60,178 nucleotides of DNA from NCBI GenBank assembly GCA_902787555.1, contig CADAGO010000011.1:8204-68381 (forward strand), given 5' to 3'. The position numbers were made by a program, and so were the translations under genes. The stretch comes from an uncultured Bacteroidales bacterium. GTDB taxonomy: Bacteria; Bacteroidota; Bacteroidia; Bacteroidales; Bacteroidaceae. Below, in pieces: positions 41,852-50,054 of this stretch (position 1 is the stretch's first letter; each line of letters starts with the position of its first letter). The notes below the pieces were generated by a model. It saw nothing but the letters and a program-made list of their open reading frames with translations. It searched no databases and had not been told where the DNA came from.

Positions 41852-42289
41852 TTATTCTTCAGGGTTAAATATCTCGTAAAGTGATTCTTCAGCATCGCTG
41901 TTGCTGAAAATGTCGCACACAGCATCTTCTGCTATCGCAAGCACACGATCTTCGTCTGTGATGGTTTGACCATTTACGTAAGCAATTGCCATGTTCGTTT
42001 GCGTTTCTTGTTGGTTGTGGAGCCACAATCCTATTCCTGCCACAACTACAATACTGGCTGCTATTGCCCAAACACGATGTGACCAATGAGTGCGGCTTCG
42101 ATGACGTGCCATTTCCTCGTCGTAGGTTGCCTCGTCAAGCGTTAACTGACCCAGCATCGTGGCGATAGCCTTCCACTCTAAAGGGGCATCAGGCTGATTC
42201 ACCTCTTGGGCAAGCCGTGCTTCCTCTTCGGGTGTGGTAGTTCCTTCCAAGTACTTGCTGATGAGCCGTTCTGTTTCTTTTCGTTTCAT
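41852..42289 (-). CDS. Single-helix anti-sigma-factor-like protein
   Basis: 145 aa. The N-terminus (KETERLISKYLEGTTTPEEEARLAQEV) is the usual start of Bacteroidetes FecR/anti-sigma regulators. One membrane helix (VWAIAASIVVVAGIGLWL, about 72-89) is followed by a short periplasmic tail with YVNGQTITDEDRVLAIAE and an acidic end. There is no full FecR domain. It overlaps the sigma gene by 4 bp (ATGA). It likely holds the sigma factor at the membrane until an envelope signal triggers release. Confidence 0.85.
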   Translation of the reverse strand: MKRKETERLISKYLEGTTTPEEEARLAQEVNQPDAPLEWKAIATMLGQLTLDEATYDEEMARHRSRTHWSHRVWAIAASIVVVAGIGLWLHNQQETQTNMAIAYVNGQTITDEDRVLAIAEDAVCDIFSNSDAEESLYEIFNPEE

Positions 42290-42792
42290 ATTTTCATTTG
42301 TTTTTTTAGTTCCTCAAATAGTTTCTTTCTTGCCCTCGATACCATCACTTCAATTGATGCTTTCGGAATGCCAGTCTGCTTCACGATTTCATCATTTGAT
42401 AGCCCTTCTATCTGTCGCATCTCAAACAGTTCGCGTTCTCGTGGGTTCAGTTGTTCAATCAGCGTCTGCAATAAGTCGGTTGCTTCTGCCTGTTCCATCC
42501 TTTCGTGGGGCGACAAGTCCATATTCATCGCTCGCTCGTGGGTGGATGTCAGTTCTACAACGTTTGTATGCCTTTTTCGTTGCATATCGATGCAGCAATG
42601 CTTTGCAATTCTTATGGCAAGACCGCTGATGTTTCGGGTTGCGTCCAGTTTCTCTGCATATTCCCACAACTGAACCAGCGCTTCCTGAGCCACATCCTCA
42701 GCATCGTCGGCTGAGCCAAAGAAGTCCATGCCCACCTTCCACATCGAAGGGCGCAACTCTTGGGCAATATGTTCGAACTCTGCTTGGGTCAT
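42286..42792 (-). CDS. ECF RNA polymerase sigma factor
   Basis: 168 aa from the ATG at 42792 (MTQAEFEHIAQELRPSMWKVG). Region 2 contains DDAEDVAQEALVQLWEYAEKLD, and region 4 is LIEQLNPRERELFEMRQIEGLSNDEIVKQTGIPKASIEVMVSRARKKLFEEL. It closely resembles the sigma factor at 57.5-58.0 kb in layout (both begin with EFEHIA and a RP motif). It is the first gene of a four-gene operon: sigma, anti-sigma, exported protein, barrel. Confidence 0.92.
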   Translation of the reverse strand: MTQAEFEHIAQELRPSMWKVGMDFFGSADDAEDVAQEALVQLWEYAEKLDATRNISGLAIRIAKHCCIDMQRKRHTNVVELTSTHERAMNMDLSPHERMEQAEATDLLQTLIEQLNPRERELFEMRQIEGLSNDEIVKQTGIPKASIEVMVSRARKKLFEELKKQMKI

Positions 42793-42816
42793 GCAACTAT
42801 AATGCGTAGCAAACAA

Positions 42817-42849
42817 AAAAAACTTAACCTGCAAAAGCTAAGTTTTTTT
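42817..42849 (-). terminator. Terminator of the FNT channel gene
   Basis: On the minus strand, AAAAAACTTA pairs with TAAGTTTTTT over a 12-nt loop, followed by U's. It lies 22 bp after the stop at 42871 and separates that gene from the ECF operon. Confidence 0.75.
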
Positions 42850-42870
42850 GATATGATGTAAAAAAGGTTG

Positions 42871-43488
42871 TTAGCAATCCTTGTCGAAATTGATAATTCT
42901 CACCAAATTGCAGCCAATCGTATTGCCAATAACGATAGCCACATAAAGTATTAATATATCAATAAGGTGAACTGACCAGAAGTCAATTGGAACGGCGAGA
43001 TAGTAGAATGCGTCGGCTATACAGTGAGGGAAGCCGCACACAATGAAGATGGGAACTCCATAGAGCAGGGGGTACCATTTGTTCTCGTATTTGGCAAACT
43101 TCACACTTGCCGTCATGATGAATCCGCAACCGATTGCCAGCAATCCGCAGCGGAGGGGACCATTAGCCAGTCGGCTCTCCAGTATGCCTTGAGCCACACC
43201 CTGAAGGTCTGCGGCAGAGTTGTATGTCAGCAGAGCAACCAACAATGTGCCGATGATGTTTCCAAGCAACACTTTGGGGATCTCGCCCACTTTCAAACCT
43301 TTGCATCCGCCACAGAATCCCACGGTACCCGTGAAAAGTTTGAAGCCGTAATGCACGACGGCGAGCAGGCCAAACGTAAAGAGCACGATGCCGATGATAT
43401 CTTTACTCATCAAATAGCCGAAACCGGCAATACCAATACATATTCCAGCTAGAATGCTGCTGCGAAGCGTTGCAATGAAATCTTTCAT
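42871..43488 (-). CDS. Formate/nitrite transporter family channel
   Basis: 205 aa from the ATG at 43488 (MKDFIATLRSSILAG). Six hydrophobic helices; LLGNIIGTLLVALLTYNS is the half-helix region, and CGFPHCIADAFYYLAV carries the FNT signature with the central His. ATG at 43548 is not used if the -7 box at 43546-43553 is right. FNT proteins are pentameric channels for formate, nitrite, hydrosulfide or lactate; which anion cannot be told. Formate export fits a fermentative anaerobe. Confidence 0.88.
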   Translation of the reverse strand: MKDFIATLRSSILAGICIGIAGFGYLMSKDIIGIVLFTFGLLAVVHYGFKLFTGTVGFCGGCKGLKVGEIPKVLLGNIIGTLLVALLTYNSAADLQGVAQGILESRLANGPLRCGLLAIGCGFIMTASVKFAKYENKWYPLLYGVPIFIVCGFPHCIADAFYYLAVPIDFWSVHLIDILILYVAIVIGNTIGCNLVRIINFDKDC

Positions 43489-43545
43489 GACACGTCTAAG
43501 ATAAGTGAGTTTGTCAAAAATGTTGTAATTAGCTTTTTCCGACTG

Positions 43546-43553
43546 CAAATTTA
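43546..43553 (-). promoter_or_regulatory. -7 box for the FNT channel gene
   Basis: TAAATTTG then CAGTCGG on the minus strand, 57 nt before the ATG at 43488. Confidence 0.55.
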
Positions 43554-43597
43554 CAAAAAAAACGCAAATTGTAAGTGTCCGAATGCTAAATAATTCT

Positions 43598-43605
43598 TAT
43601 CTTTG
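43598..43605 (+). promoter_or_regulatory. -7 box for the PI-PLC-like gene
   Basis: TATCTTTG then TTGCGTC on the plus strand, 36 nt before the ATG at 43642. It is divergent from the FNT box. Confidence 0.6.
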
Positions 43606-43641
43606 TTGCGTCGAACCTATATTTTACCAATAATTGACATC

Positions 43642-44697
43642 ATGCGGCGATTAATTGACGTTTTTTTGGTAATGGTTTTGCTCTCGCTCCATCTGCGAGC
43701 AGAAAACTGGATGGCGCGATTGCCCGACGACGCGCTTGTGGCCGACCTGTCCATTCCTGGCGCTCACGATGCCGCGACAGGGAGCGGATGGGCAGGGCTT
43801 AACGGACCTGTCGGCAACCTGTTTGCAAAAACTCAGGACCTTGACTTGTTGTCGCTGTGGCAAGCGGGCATCCGTGCATTCGACCTCCGGCCTGCAGTCT
43901 ACAAACACCACATGAATCTCAATCATGGCATGATGCCCACGAAACTTCATCTCGAAGATGTATTGACGATGATGCAGACGTGGCTCCGTCAAAATCCATC
44001 CGAATTTATCATCATCCATCTGCTCCATGCTGGTGATGGCGACAAGGTGAAAGGACAATACGAGCAACGTATTGCAGAGCTGCTCAATGAGCCCGTCTAC
44101 CGCGAAACCCTCGCTGATTTCCAAGCCGACCTCAGAGTCCGCGACATGAGGGGCAAGATACTCATACTCAGTCGTAATAACTACAACGGTTCCCCCGTCG
44201 GCGGTATATTCCGAAACTGGACAGGAAGTCCCGATTGGCGTCGTCAGACGTTGGGACGTATTGTCGGCTCTCGTGGTGAAGAAGCCAAAGTCTACATGCA
44301 AGACTTCTCATCGACCTATGCTCCCGGAGCGCTCGACATCAAGCTCACTGCCCTCCGACGGATGCTCGAATTCAGTACGAGTAAGAAATCTTCCGCTTCT
44401 GACGGTTCTCAACGTCACCCACTCACAGGAGTGAATGGCGGGCATGACATCGTATGGGTGCTGAATTTCTGCTCGGCCTATTCCAAAGTGACCAAACTCT
44501 TCGGGCACGATATCTCACGTAGCAATGGTTATCGTGATAATGCTGCACACACCCACGCTGCCATGCTCGACTATCTTCGCGCCCGCCGAGGCCCCACAGG
44601 AATCGTACTCATGGACTTCGCAGCAGTCGATCGCAGTCACGGCTACAACACTCGCGGAAAGGAATTGGTTCGTGCTATCATCGACTCGAATTTCTGA
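43642..44697 (+). CDS. Exported phosphatidylinositol-specific phospholipase C-like protein
   Basis: 351 aa from the ATG at 43642. Signal peptide MRRLIDVFLVMVLLSLHLRA. The PI-PLC X-domain layout is clear: LSIPGAHDAATGS with catalytic-type H42, and HHMNLNHGMM with the second His, H95; IRAFDLRP and EFIIIHLLH complete the TIM-barrel motifs. Bacterial PI-PLCs cleave PI or GPI-type lipids without metal. The host lipid or glycolipid target is unknown. No cognate inositol-lipid genes are nearby. Confidence 0.88.
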   Translation: MRRLIDVFLVMVLLSLHLRAENWMARLPDDALVADLSIPGAHDAATGSGWAGLNGPVGNLFAKTQDLDLLSLWQAGIRAFDLRPAVYKHHMNLNHGMMPTKLHLEDVLTMMQTWLRQNPSEFIIIHLLHAGDGDKVKGQYEQRIAELLNEPVYRETLADFQADLRVRDMRGKILILSRNNYNGSPVGGIFRNWTGSPDWRRQTLGRIVGSRGEEAKVYMQDFSSTYAPGALDIKLTALRRMLEFSTSKKSSASDGSQRHPLTGVNGGHDIVWVLNFCSAYSKVTKLFGHDISRSNGYRDNAAHTHAAMLDYLRARRGPTGIVLMDFAAVDRSHGYNTRGKELVRAIIDSNF

Positions 44698-44744
44698 GAG
44701 AAAAAAAAGAATTTTGCTTTATAAATTATTAATTATATCAGACT

Positions 44745-46082
44745 ATGGAAATTAACAAGATTATGGCCAACCTGGAGGCCAAGCATCCAGGAGAGAAAGA
44801 GTACCTGCAAGCCGTACATGAGGTGCTCATGAGTATTGAGGATATCTACAACCAGCATCCCGAATTCGAGCGGGCAAAGATTATCGAACGACTTGTCGAG
44901 CCAGAACGTATTATCACCTTCCGTGTTCCTTGGGTTGATGACAAAGGTGAGGTGCAAGTCAATCTTGGCTACCGTGTACAGTTTAATAGTGCTATTGGTC
45001 CCTATAAGGGTGGACTGCGATTTCATGCTTCAGTCAATCTCAGCATCCTGAAGTTCCTTGGCTTTGAGCAAATCTTCAAAAACGCTCTCACCACGCTCCC
45101 GATGGGCGGAGGAAAGGGAGGGTCTGACTTTAGTATTCGCGGCAAGAGCGATGCTGAGGTCATGCGCTTCTGTCAGGCATTCATGAACGAGCTTTACCGT
45201 TACATCGGCCCTGAAATCGACATCCCGGCAGGCGATATAGGAGTCGGAGCACGCGAGATAGGCTATCTGTTCGGCCAGTATAAAAAACTGACCCGCGACT
45301 GGAGCGGAGTGCTCACAGGCAAAGGGTTGGAATATGGCGGTTCGCTTGTGCGTCCGGAAGCCACAGGGTTTGGTGGACTGTATTTCGTCCGTGAAATGTT
45401 GCAGGACCAGGGAATCGATATTCAAGGCAAGACAATTGCCATCTCAGGATTTGGAAATGTCGCTTGGGGAGCTGCAACGAAGGCAACACAGATGGGTGCT
45501 AAGGTGATCACTATCTCTGGTCCTGATGGCTATATCTACGATCCTGCCGGACTCGATGAGGAGAAGATTGACTATCTTCTCGAACTGCGTAGCTCTGGTA
45601 ACGATATCTGTGCGCCTTATGCCGAACGATTCCAAGGTAGCACATTCTATGCTGGTAAGCGTCCGTGGGAAGTTAAATGTGACATCGCTCTTCCGTGTGC
45701 GACCCAAAACGAGCTCAACGGTGATGATGCCCAGCATCTTATCGATAACGGCGTAACTTGTGTGGGAGAAATCAGTAATATGGGTTGTACGCCTGAGGCT
45801 ATCGACCTCTTCATTCAGCACAAGATGCTCTATGCTCCAGGTAAGGCAGTCAATGCAGGAGGTGTGGCTACATCGGGTCTGGAAATGAGTCAGAATGCCA
45901 TGCACATCAGTTGGAGCGCTCAGGAAGTGGACGACCGTCTCCATCACATCATGCACGGCATCCACGAACAATGTGTTCGCTATGGTCGCCAGTCCGATGG
46001 CTATATCAATTATGTGAAAGGTGCTAACATCGCAGGCTTCATGAAAGTGGCCAAAGCGATGTTGGCGCAAGGCATCGTATAG
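44745..46082 (+). CDS. gdhA: NADP-type glutamate dehydrogenase
   Basis: 445 aa, the normal length of small hexameric GDH. The substrate-binding LPMGGGKGGSDF contains K124, PAGDIGVGAREIGYLFGQYKKL is the glutamate motif, and AISGFGNVAWGAATKATQMG is the dinucleotide fold. It assimilates ammonia into glutamate using 2-oxoglutarate, a main nitrogen route in gut Bacteroidales. The last 26 bp of the gene occur again 39 bp downstream, outside the reading frame. Confidence 0.97.
   Translation: MEINKIMANLEAKHPGEKEYLQAVHEVLMSIEDIYNQHPEFERAKIIERLVEPERIITFRVPWVDDKGEVQVNLGYRVQFNSAIGPYKGGLRFHASVNLSILKFLGFEQIFKNALTTLPMGGGKGGSDFSIRGKSDAEVMRFCQAFMNELYRYIGPEIDIPAGDIGVGAREIGYLFGQYKKLTRDWSGVLTGKGLEYGGSLVRPEATGFGGLYFVREMLQDQGIDIQGKTIAISGFGNVAWGAATKATQMGAKVITISGPDGYIYDPAGLDEEKIDYLLELRSSGNDICAPYAERFQGSTFYAGKRPWEVKCDIALPCATQNELNGDDAQHLIDNGVTCVGEISNMGCTPEAIDLFIQHKMLYAPGKAVNAGGVATSGLEMSQNAMHISWSAQEVDDRLHHIMHGIHEQCVRYGRQSDGYINYVKGANIAGFMKVAKAMLAQGIV
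46057..46082 (+). repeat. Direct repeat, copy 1 (end of gdhA)
   Basis: A 26-bp exact repeat of 46122-46147. It includes the gdhA stop codon TAG. Confidence 0.95.
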
Positions 46083-46121
46083 CAGACACTTCGGCGTAGC
46101 GTAGCGAAGCCAATGTGTTCC

Positions 46122-46147
46122 CGATGTTGGCGCAAGGCATCGTATAG
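46122..46147 (+). repeat. Direct repeat, copy 2 (after gdhA)
   Basis: An exact copy of the end of gdhA. The 39-bp spacer holds a CTTCG...CGAAG inverted repeat around GCGTAGCGTAG. Confidence 0.95.
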
Positions 46148-46162
46148 AATTTCCCCGTCCGT

Positions 46163-46203
46163 CTTTCTTTTTTCCCCTTTAGCGGGGGAAAGGAGCGGAT
46201 GGG
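46163..46203 (+). repeat. Dispersed palindrome after gdhA
   Basis: TTTCCCCTTTAGCGGGGGAA followed by AGGAGCGGATGGG matches the arm-loop-arm plus purine-tail layout. It lies between the convergent gdhA and EEP genes and may serve as their terminator. Confidence 0.6.
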
Positions 46204-46205
46204 TT

Positions 46206-47216
46206 TTATTTCAGTTTTAGCAATACAGGCAGATGGTCGCTGAACCCTCCGTGAAAATTATACCCCTCGAAGGTCCTGTTAGGCTTCCGTCCACCGTATG
46301 CTTCATCTGTTTCCAGTAAGAACGGTAGTGTCAGCACTTTTGCTTCGAGGAACTTCACTCCTCCGTTTTGTGGATCGACAAGCCCTTCGCTAATCAGCAT
46401 TTGGTCTATCGTGTCCCAGTCTCCCTGATACTTGTATGACCCGTGCTCTTTGCCATACTCGTTCGCAAGGTTCCTGAACTTTCCGAGACATGTCTGCAAC
46501 AGTTCGGAAGTGGGCCCGTCGTTGAAATCTCCCATAATGAGAATCTTTGCAGCAGGTCGGATGGCAAAGACCGAGTCTGTCGAGGCTGCGATTGCTTCCA
46601 CAACCATCCTTCGATTCCGCTCGCCTGCTGCTCCTCCCAGTTTAGAAGGCAGGTGAACCACGTAGATGTCGATCGTATCAACAGGATTCCTGCCCGTCAC
46701 GCCACATACATGCAAAATGTCGCGAGTAGGTCTCGAAGTCTCCACGCGGATGCAGTCATGATGTAGAATGCGAAACATCAGGGGATTGTAAAGCAGGGCA
46801 ACATCGATACCGCGTTGGTCGGGAGAGTGAGTCATGATGTATTCATACCCTAAAGCCGATAAGACAGTTCTGCGAGTCAGATAGGTGAGGACAGTATCGT
46901 TTTCCACCTCCTCAAGCGCCACAAGATCTACGGGACGGATAGAATCGGCAGCCACAATCACCTTTCCTATGTTTTTCAACTTCTCAAACATACGGTGTCG
47001 TGTCCAGTGTCGTGTCCCTTCGGGCAGAAACTCCTCGTCGCGTTTCCCGTCATCGTGAATCGTGTCGAATGCGTTCTCGCAGTTATACGTCATCGCAGTC
47101 AGCCCCTGAGCATTTGCTTGTCCTGTGACCAACAGCCATAAGATACCGATAAAAAAAAGAAAGCCCCCCATTCTACACCCTTGGCGGTAAAGGTATTCAG
47201 AACGAAGGTCTTTCAT
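46206..47216 (-). CDS. Exported endonuclease/exonuclease/phosphatase (EEP) family protein
   Basis: 336 aa with a membrane/signal segment (GGFLFFIGILWLLVTGQANA). The start may be at 47216 or at the ATG 47171. EEP motifs in order: AMTYNCENAFDT (Asn), LVALEEVEN (metal Glu), DIYVVHLPSKLGG, ILIMGDFNDGP (D and N of the active site) and GFSDHLPVLLKL (Asp-His). The family cleaves phosphodiesters of nucleic acids, inositol phosphates or lipids. Export suggests periplasmic or surface nuclease/phosphatase work. Confidence 0.88.
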   Translation of the reverse strand: MKDLRSEYLYRQGCRMGGFLFFIGILWLLVTGQANAQGLTAMTYNCENAFDTIHDDGKRDEEFLPEGTRHWTRHRMFEKLKNIGKVIVAADSIRPVDLVALEEVENDTVLTYLTRRTVLSALGYEYIMTHSPDQRGIDVALLYNPLMFRILHHDCIRVETSRPTRDILHVCGVTGRNPVDTIDIYVVHLPSKLGGAAGERNRRMVVEAIAASTDSVFAIRPAAKILIMGDFNDGPTSELLQTCLGKFRNLANEYGKEHGSYKYQGDWDTIDQMLISEGLVDPQNGGVKFLEAKVLTLPFLLETDEAYGGRKPNRTFEGYNFHGGFSDHLPVLLKLK

Positions 47217-47265
47217 TCGTAATTGCTAATAGCTTAAGTCTAACGTCTAACAACTAAAGACTTAA

Positions 47266-48174
47266 TTACCACAGCTTCTCTGGGTATTCTCCTGCCTCTA
47301 TGAGCGCCTTGATGCGGGCTACAGTGTCAGGACGGTCGGCTGCGTAGGTTACTCCAAACCACTTTGAGGTGGTGTCGAGCACCTCTACGGTAGCTGTTCC
47401 CTCGTTGATGAGTTTGTTCACCATCAGCGGGATGAAGAATTCAGCCTTAAGGTTCTCCATATTCTTCGGGTCGCTCAGGAATACCTTAAAGAACTCCTCG
47501 CTGTGCTCGAAGTAGTCGGGAGTGAAGCCCCACATGTTCATTGATACAGGTGAGTTCTCTGGTATCTCCACCCATCCGTCACCATCCTTGTAGCAGATCT
47601 TACCATCGACACGCAGGATTTCTGTACGCTCCACCACGTCGGTCAGGTGATGTTGCTCGTTTGTTGAGCATATTCCGCGAGCTACTGAACCGTTTTCGCT
47701 CAATGTGTTGCAAACGCGGAAGCCCACCATCGCATACTTGTTCATTGCTCCTTCAGGCAGTCCGCCGAGGAACTTACCTATCTGGGCGAACGCGTCACGG
47801 CCGTAGAAGTCGTCGCAGTTGATCACACAGAAAGGCTCCTTGATGACATCCTTACCCATCAGAACTGCGTGGTTCGTACCCCAAGGTTTTACGCGACCTT
47901 CAGGACACTTGAATCCTTCAGGCAGGGCATCGAGTGCCTGGAAGCAGAGTTCGCATTCCACCTTCCCCTCATACTTAGCGAGAATCTGTGTGCGGAACTG
48001 CTCTTCGAAATCCTTACGGATAACCCATACAATCTTGCCGAATCCGGCACGTATGGCATCGTATATACTGTAGTCCATGATGGTCTCACCGTTAGGTCCC
48101 AGACCGTCGAGCTGCTTCAGGCCTCCGTAGCGGCTTCCCATTCCTGCAGCAAGTAAGAATAATGTTGGCTTCAT
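47266..48174 (-). CDS. Sugar-phosphate nucleotidyltransferase-like protein
   Basis: 302 aa. The nucleotide-binding start is LFLLAAGMGSRYGGLKQLDGLGPNGETIMDYS (G-x-G-T/S-R and K-x2-D-x2-G type). IVWVIRKDFEEQF and FCVINCDDFYGRDAF (metal Asp) follow. GDP/UDP/dTDP-sugar pyrophosphorylases share this fold; the sugar and base cannot be assigned. The C-terminus is short with no left-handed beta helix. It has its own promoter and no co-directional sugar gene beside it. Confidence 0.85.
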   Translation of the reverse strand: MKPTLFLLAAGMGSRYGGLKQLDGLGPNGETIMDYSIYDAIRAGFGKIVWVIRKDFEEQFRTQILAKYEGKVECELCFQALDALPEGFKCPEGRVKPWGTNHAVLMGKDVIKEPFCVINCDDFYGRDAFAQIGKFLGGLPEGAMNKYAMVGFRVCNTLSENGSVARGICSTNEQHHLTDVVERTEILRVDGKICYKDGDGWVEIPENSPVSMNMWGFTPDYFEHSEEFFKVFLSDPKNMENLKAEFFIPLMVNKLINEGTATVEVLDTTSKWFGVTYAADRPDTVARIKALIEAGEYPEKLW

Positions 48175-48255
48175 ATTTATACTAATTTAATGTGATTTCT
48201 GTTTACGACTGCCCAAAGAAACAAGTAATGTAACTTTGTGCCTGATTTCGGGTAC

Positions 48256-48284
48256 AAAGTTACAACAATTCTTTGTATCCACAA
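48256..48284 (-). promoter_or_regulatory. Promoter of the nucleotidyltransferase gene
   Basis: On the minus strand TTG (48284-48282), 18 nt, then TAACTTTG (48263-48256). The leader would be about 75 nt. The box is one arm of an 11-bp inverted repeat (48229-48264). Confidence 0.65.
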
Positions 48285-48286
48285 AA

Positions 48287-50044
48287 TTATTTCACCCATA
48301 TTTTGTTTCCACCAACGATATTCAGCCCCTTTTGCATCGAGTTTATTCGCTGACCTTGCAGGTTGTACATTGCATTCTTATGCATTATGCATTGTGAATT
48401 ATGAATTATCTCAATTCCGCTTGCATATTCCTTTGCTGCGAGCATCATGTAGCCAATCACCCCGTCGGCCCACACCTTGTCGGCTGTATAAAAAGAAAGA
48501 AGGTAGTCGTCTTCTTCCTCTATAACGAATTCGAAGGTGATGATGCGTGTGCCCTTGAAACTTTTAGATACGTCATTCCCGATATTGACATTAGGGGTAT
48601 AGGATGTAGAAGCGATTGCTTCACCGCCTGTCTTCTTTTCTATACTGATGTCGAGAGGAGCAGCCTCTTCATTGTTCCAATTGCAAATCTTATATCTCAG
48701 CATGTACTTCCCAGGACAAAGCGTCAGCGTGGAGTGCGATGCAGCCATTCCGTATTTTGCATATCCAGCTCGCTGTCTGCCGCTTTGATTGCGAAAATAG
48801 AGTCCGTATTCGAAGTCGCGGGTGGATGAGGTGAATTGCAGCACTCGGCTGCCCGATGAGTATCCGTTGCTGAAGCCGTTCCTTCGTTCTGAGCCATCAT
48901 AGGTGGTCCATCCTAAGGGGATGCTGCCTCCCTCTGTGAAATCATTGTGAAACATGTGGCTGCGTCCCACTTTATAGTTGACCACTACCTTCGCTTCGGC
49001 TGTCTCTCCGTCGTTATCAGTCGCAATGGCTTTGAAGATATGTTCCCCAGCTGCAGGATTCTCCACCGTAAAGGTATAGGGTGTCTTGTTCAGGGTGGCA
49101 ATCAGTTCAGAGCCGTCATAGAAGTCCACTTGAGCCACCTTCCCATTAGGGTCGGAAGCAGTTGCAGTCAGTTTGATGTCAGGAAATGTGACGCTAGTTG
49201 TTGGCGAAAAAAAAAGGTGTGAAGTACCGGGGTAGGGTGATGTGAAGGATACGGATGGTGCTGTGAAGTTGAGCGAAAAGCGCTTGCAGAAATTCCACAT
49301 TTCCTTACCTGTGTACACTTGCGTTTCCTTGCAAATCCAATGACCTTTGTCCTTGAGTTCGATCAGTTGTACCTCTCCTCCGGCTTTTCCAGAACTCCAA
49401 ATGTGCAACGTAGCACCGCTGAAGCCGTTATAGTTGGTGATTACCTTGGCAGTCGTAGAGCCTCCATTGTGCTTAATCCAAGGGTTGAGGGCGGGTTGCA
49501 CATTGCCGAAATTGTCGGCAGTTCCTTGAATATGCATCAGGGGTATAGGCCGTAATCCTGCTTTTGGAGTAACCACTGACGGTCCGCTGCACGATACAAA
49601 GGCAGCAATGATGTCCGACATCTTGTTGATGGCATTGTAGGTCAGCATTCCGCCCATCGAGAAGCCGCCGAGATACACGCGGTTGCGGTCAATCTTATAC
49701 TGCTTCACCATCTTCTCAATGATAGCCTTGATGAAGTTAATATCACGATCGCCACCTACGTCCCACGCTCTGTCGATACCGTTTGGGAATACGACAACGA
49801 ACTTAGCTGTGTCGCATACGGATTCCATACTCACTTTATCGTTCTTAAACTCATTGTTCATCATCCAGCCGGCATCTTGGTTGTAGCCGTGACAGAAGAT
49901 AAATAGCGGGCGGTTCTCGCCCAGTTTTTGGGGCGCATACTCGAGATAAGTGCGCTCCGTTCCGTTCACCGTCAGTTTCTGCAATTGTGCCGATGCTATC
50001 GAGCAAATTGCTACGAGTAGTAATAGGGATAACAGCCTTTTCAT
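48287..50044 (-). CDS. Multidomain exported esterase (CE1/PHB-depolymerase type)
   Basis: 585 aa from the ATG at 50044 (MKRLLSLLLLVAICSIASAQ). Residues ~20-260: an alpha/beta-hydrolase esterase (FIFCHGYNQDAGW oxyanion region; GGFSMGGMLTYN nucleophile elbow G-x-S-x-G). About 270-370: an Ig-like domain (VTFPDIKLTATASDPNGKVAQVDFYDGSELIA). About 375-545: a carbohydrate-binding-like beta sandwich. The C-terminal IEIIHNSQCIMHKNAMYNLQ includes a heptamer-repeat-encoded stretch, then NLQGQRINSMQKGLNIVGG, a tail common on Prevotella exported enzymes. It probably removes feruloyl or acetyl groups from plant xylan. Confidence 0.85.
   Translation of the reverse strand: MKRLLSLLLLVAICSIASAQLQKLTVNGTERTYLEYAPQKLGENRPLFIFCHGYNQDAGWMMNNEFKNDKVSMESVCDTAKFVVVFPNGIDRAWDVGGDRDINFIKAIIEKMVKQYKIDRNRVYLGGFSMGGMLTYNAINKMSDIIAAFVSCSGPSVVTPKAGLRPIPLMHIQGTADNFGNVQPALNPWIKHNGGSTTAKVITNYNGFSGATLHIWSSGKAGGEVQLIELKDKGHWICKETQVYTGKEMWNFCKRFSLNFTAPSVSFTSPYPGTSHLFFSPTTSVTFPDIKLTATASDPNGKVAQVDFYDGSELIATLNKTPYTFTVENPAAGEHIFKAIATDNDGETAEAKVVVNYKVGRSHMFHNDFTEGGSIPLGWTTYDGSERRNGFSNGYSSGSRVLQFTSSTRDFEYGLYFRNQSGRQRAGYAKYGMAASHSTLTLCPGKYMLRYKICNWNNEEAAPLDISIEKKTGGEAIASTSYTPNVNIGNDVSKSFKGTRIITFEFVIEEEDDYLLSFYTADKVWADGVIGYMMLAAKEYASGIEIIHNSQCIMHKNAMYNLQGQRINSMQKGLNIVGGNKIWVK
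48370..48412 (-). repeat. Heptamer repeat translated inside the esterase C-terminus
   Basis: On the plus strand the 7-mers read TGCATTA, TGCATTG, TGAATTA, TGAATTA, as at 21895-21920. On the coding strand they give IIHNSQCIMHK. Confidence 0.75.
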
Positions 50045-50054
50045 ATAATGATAA

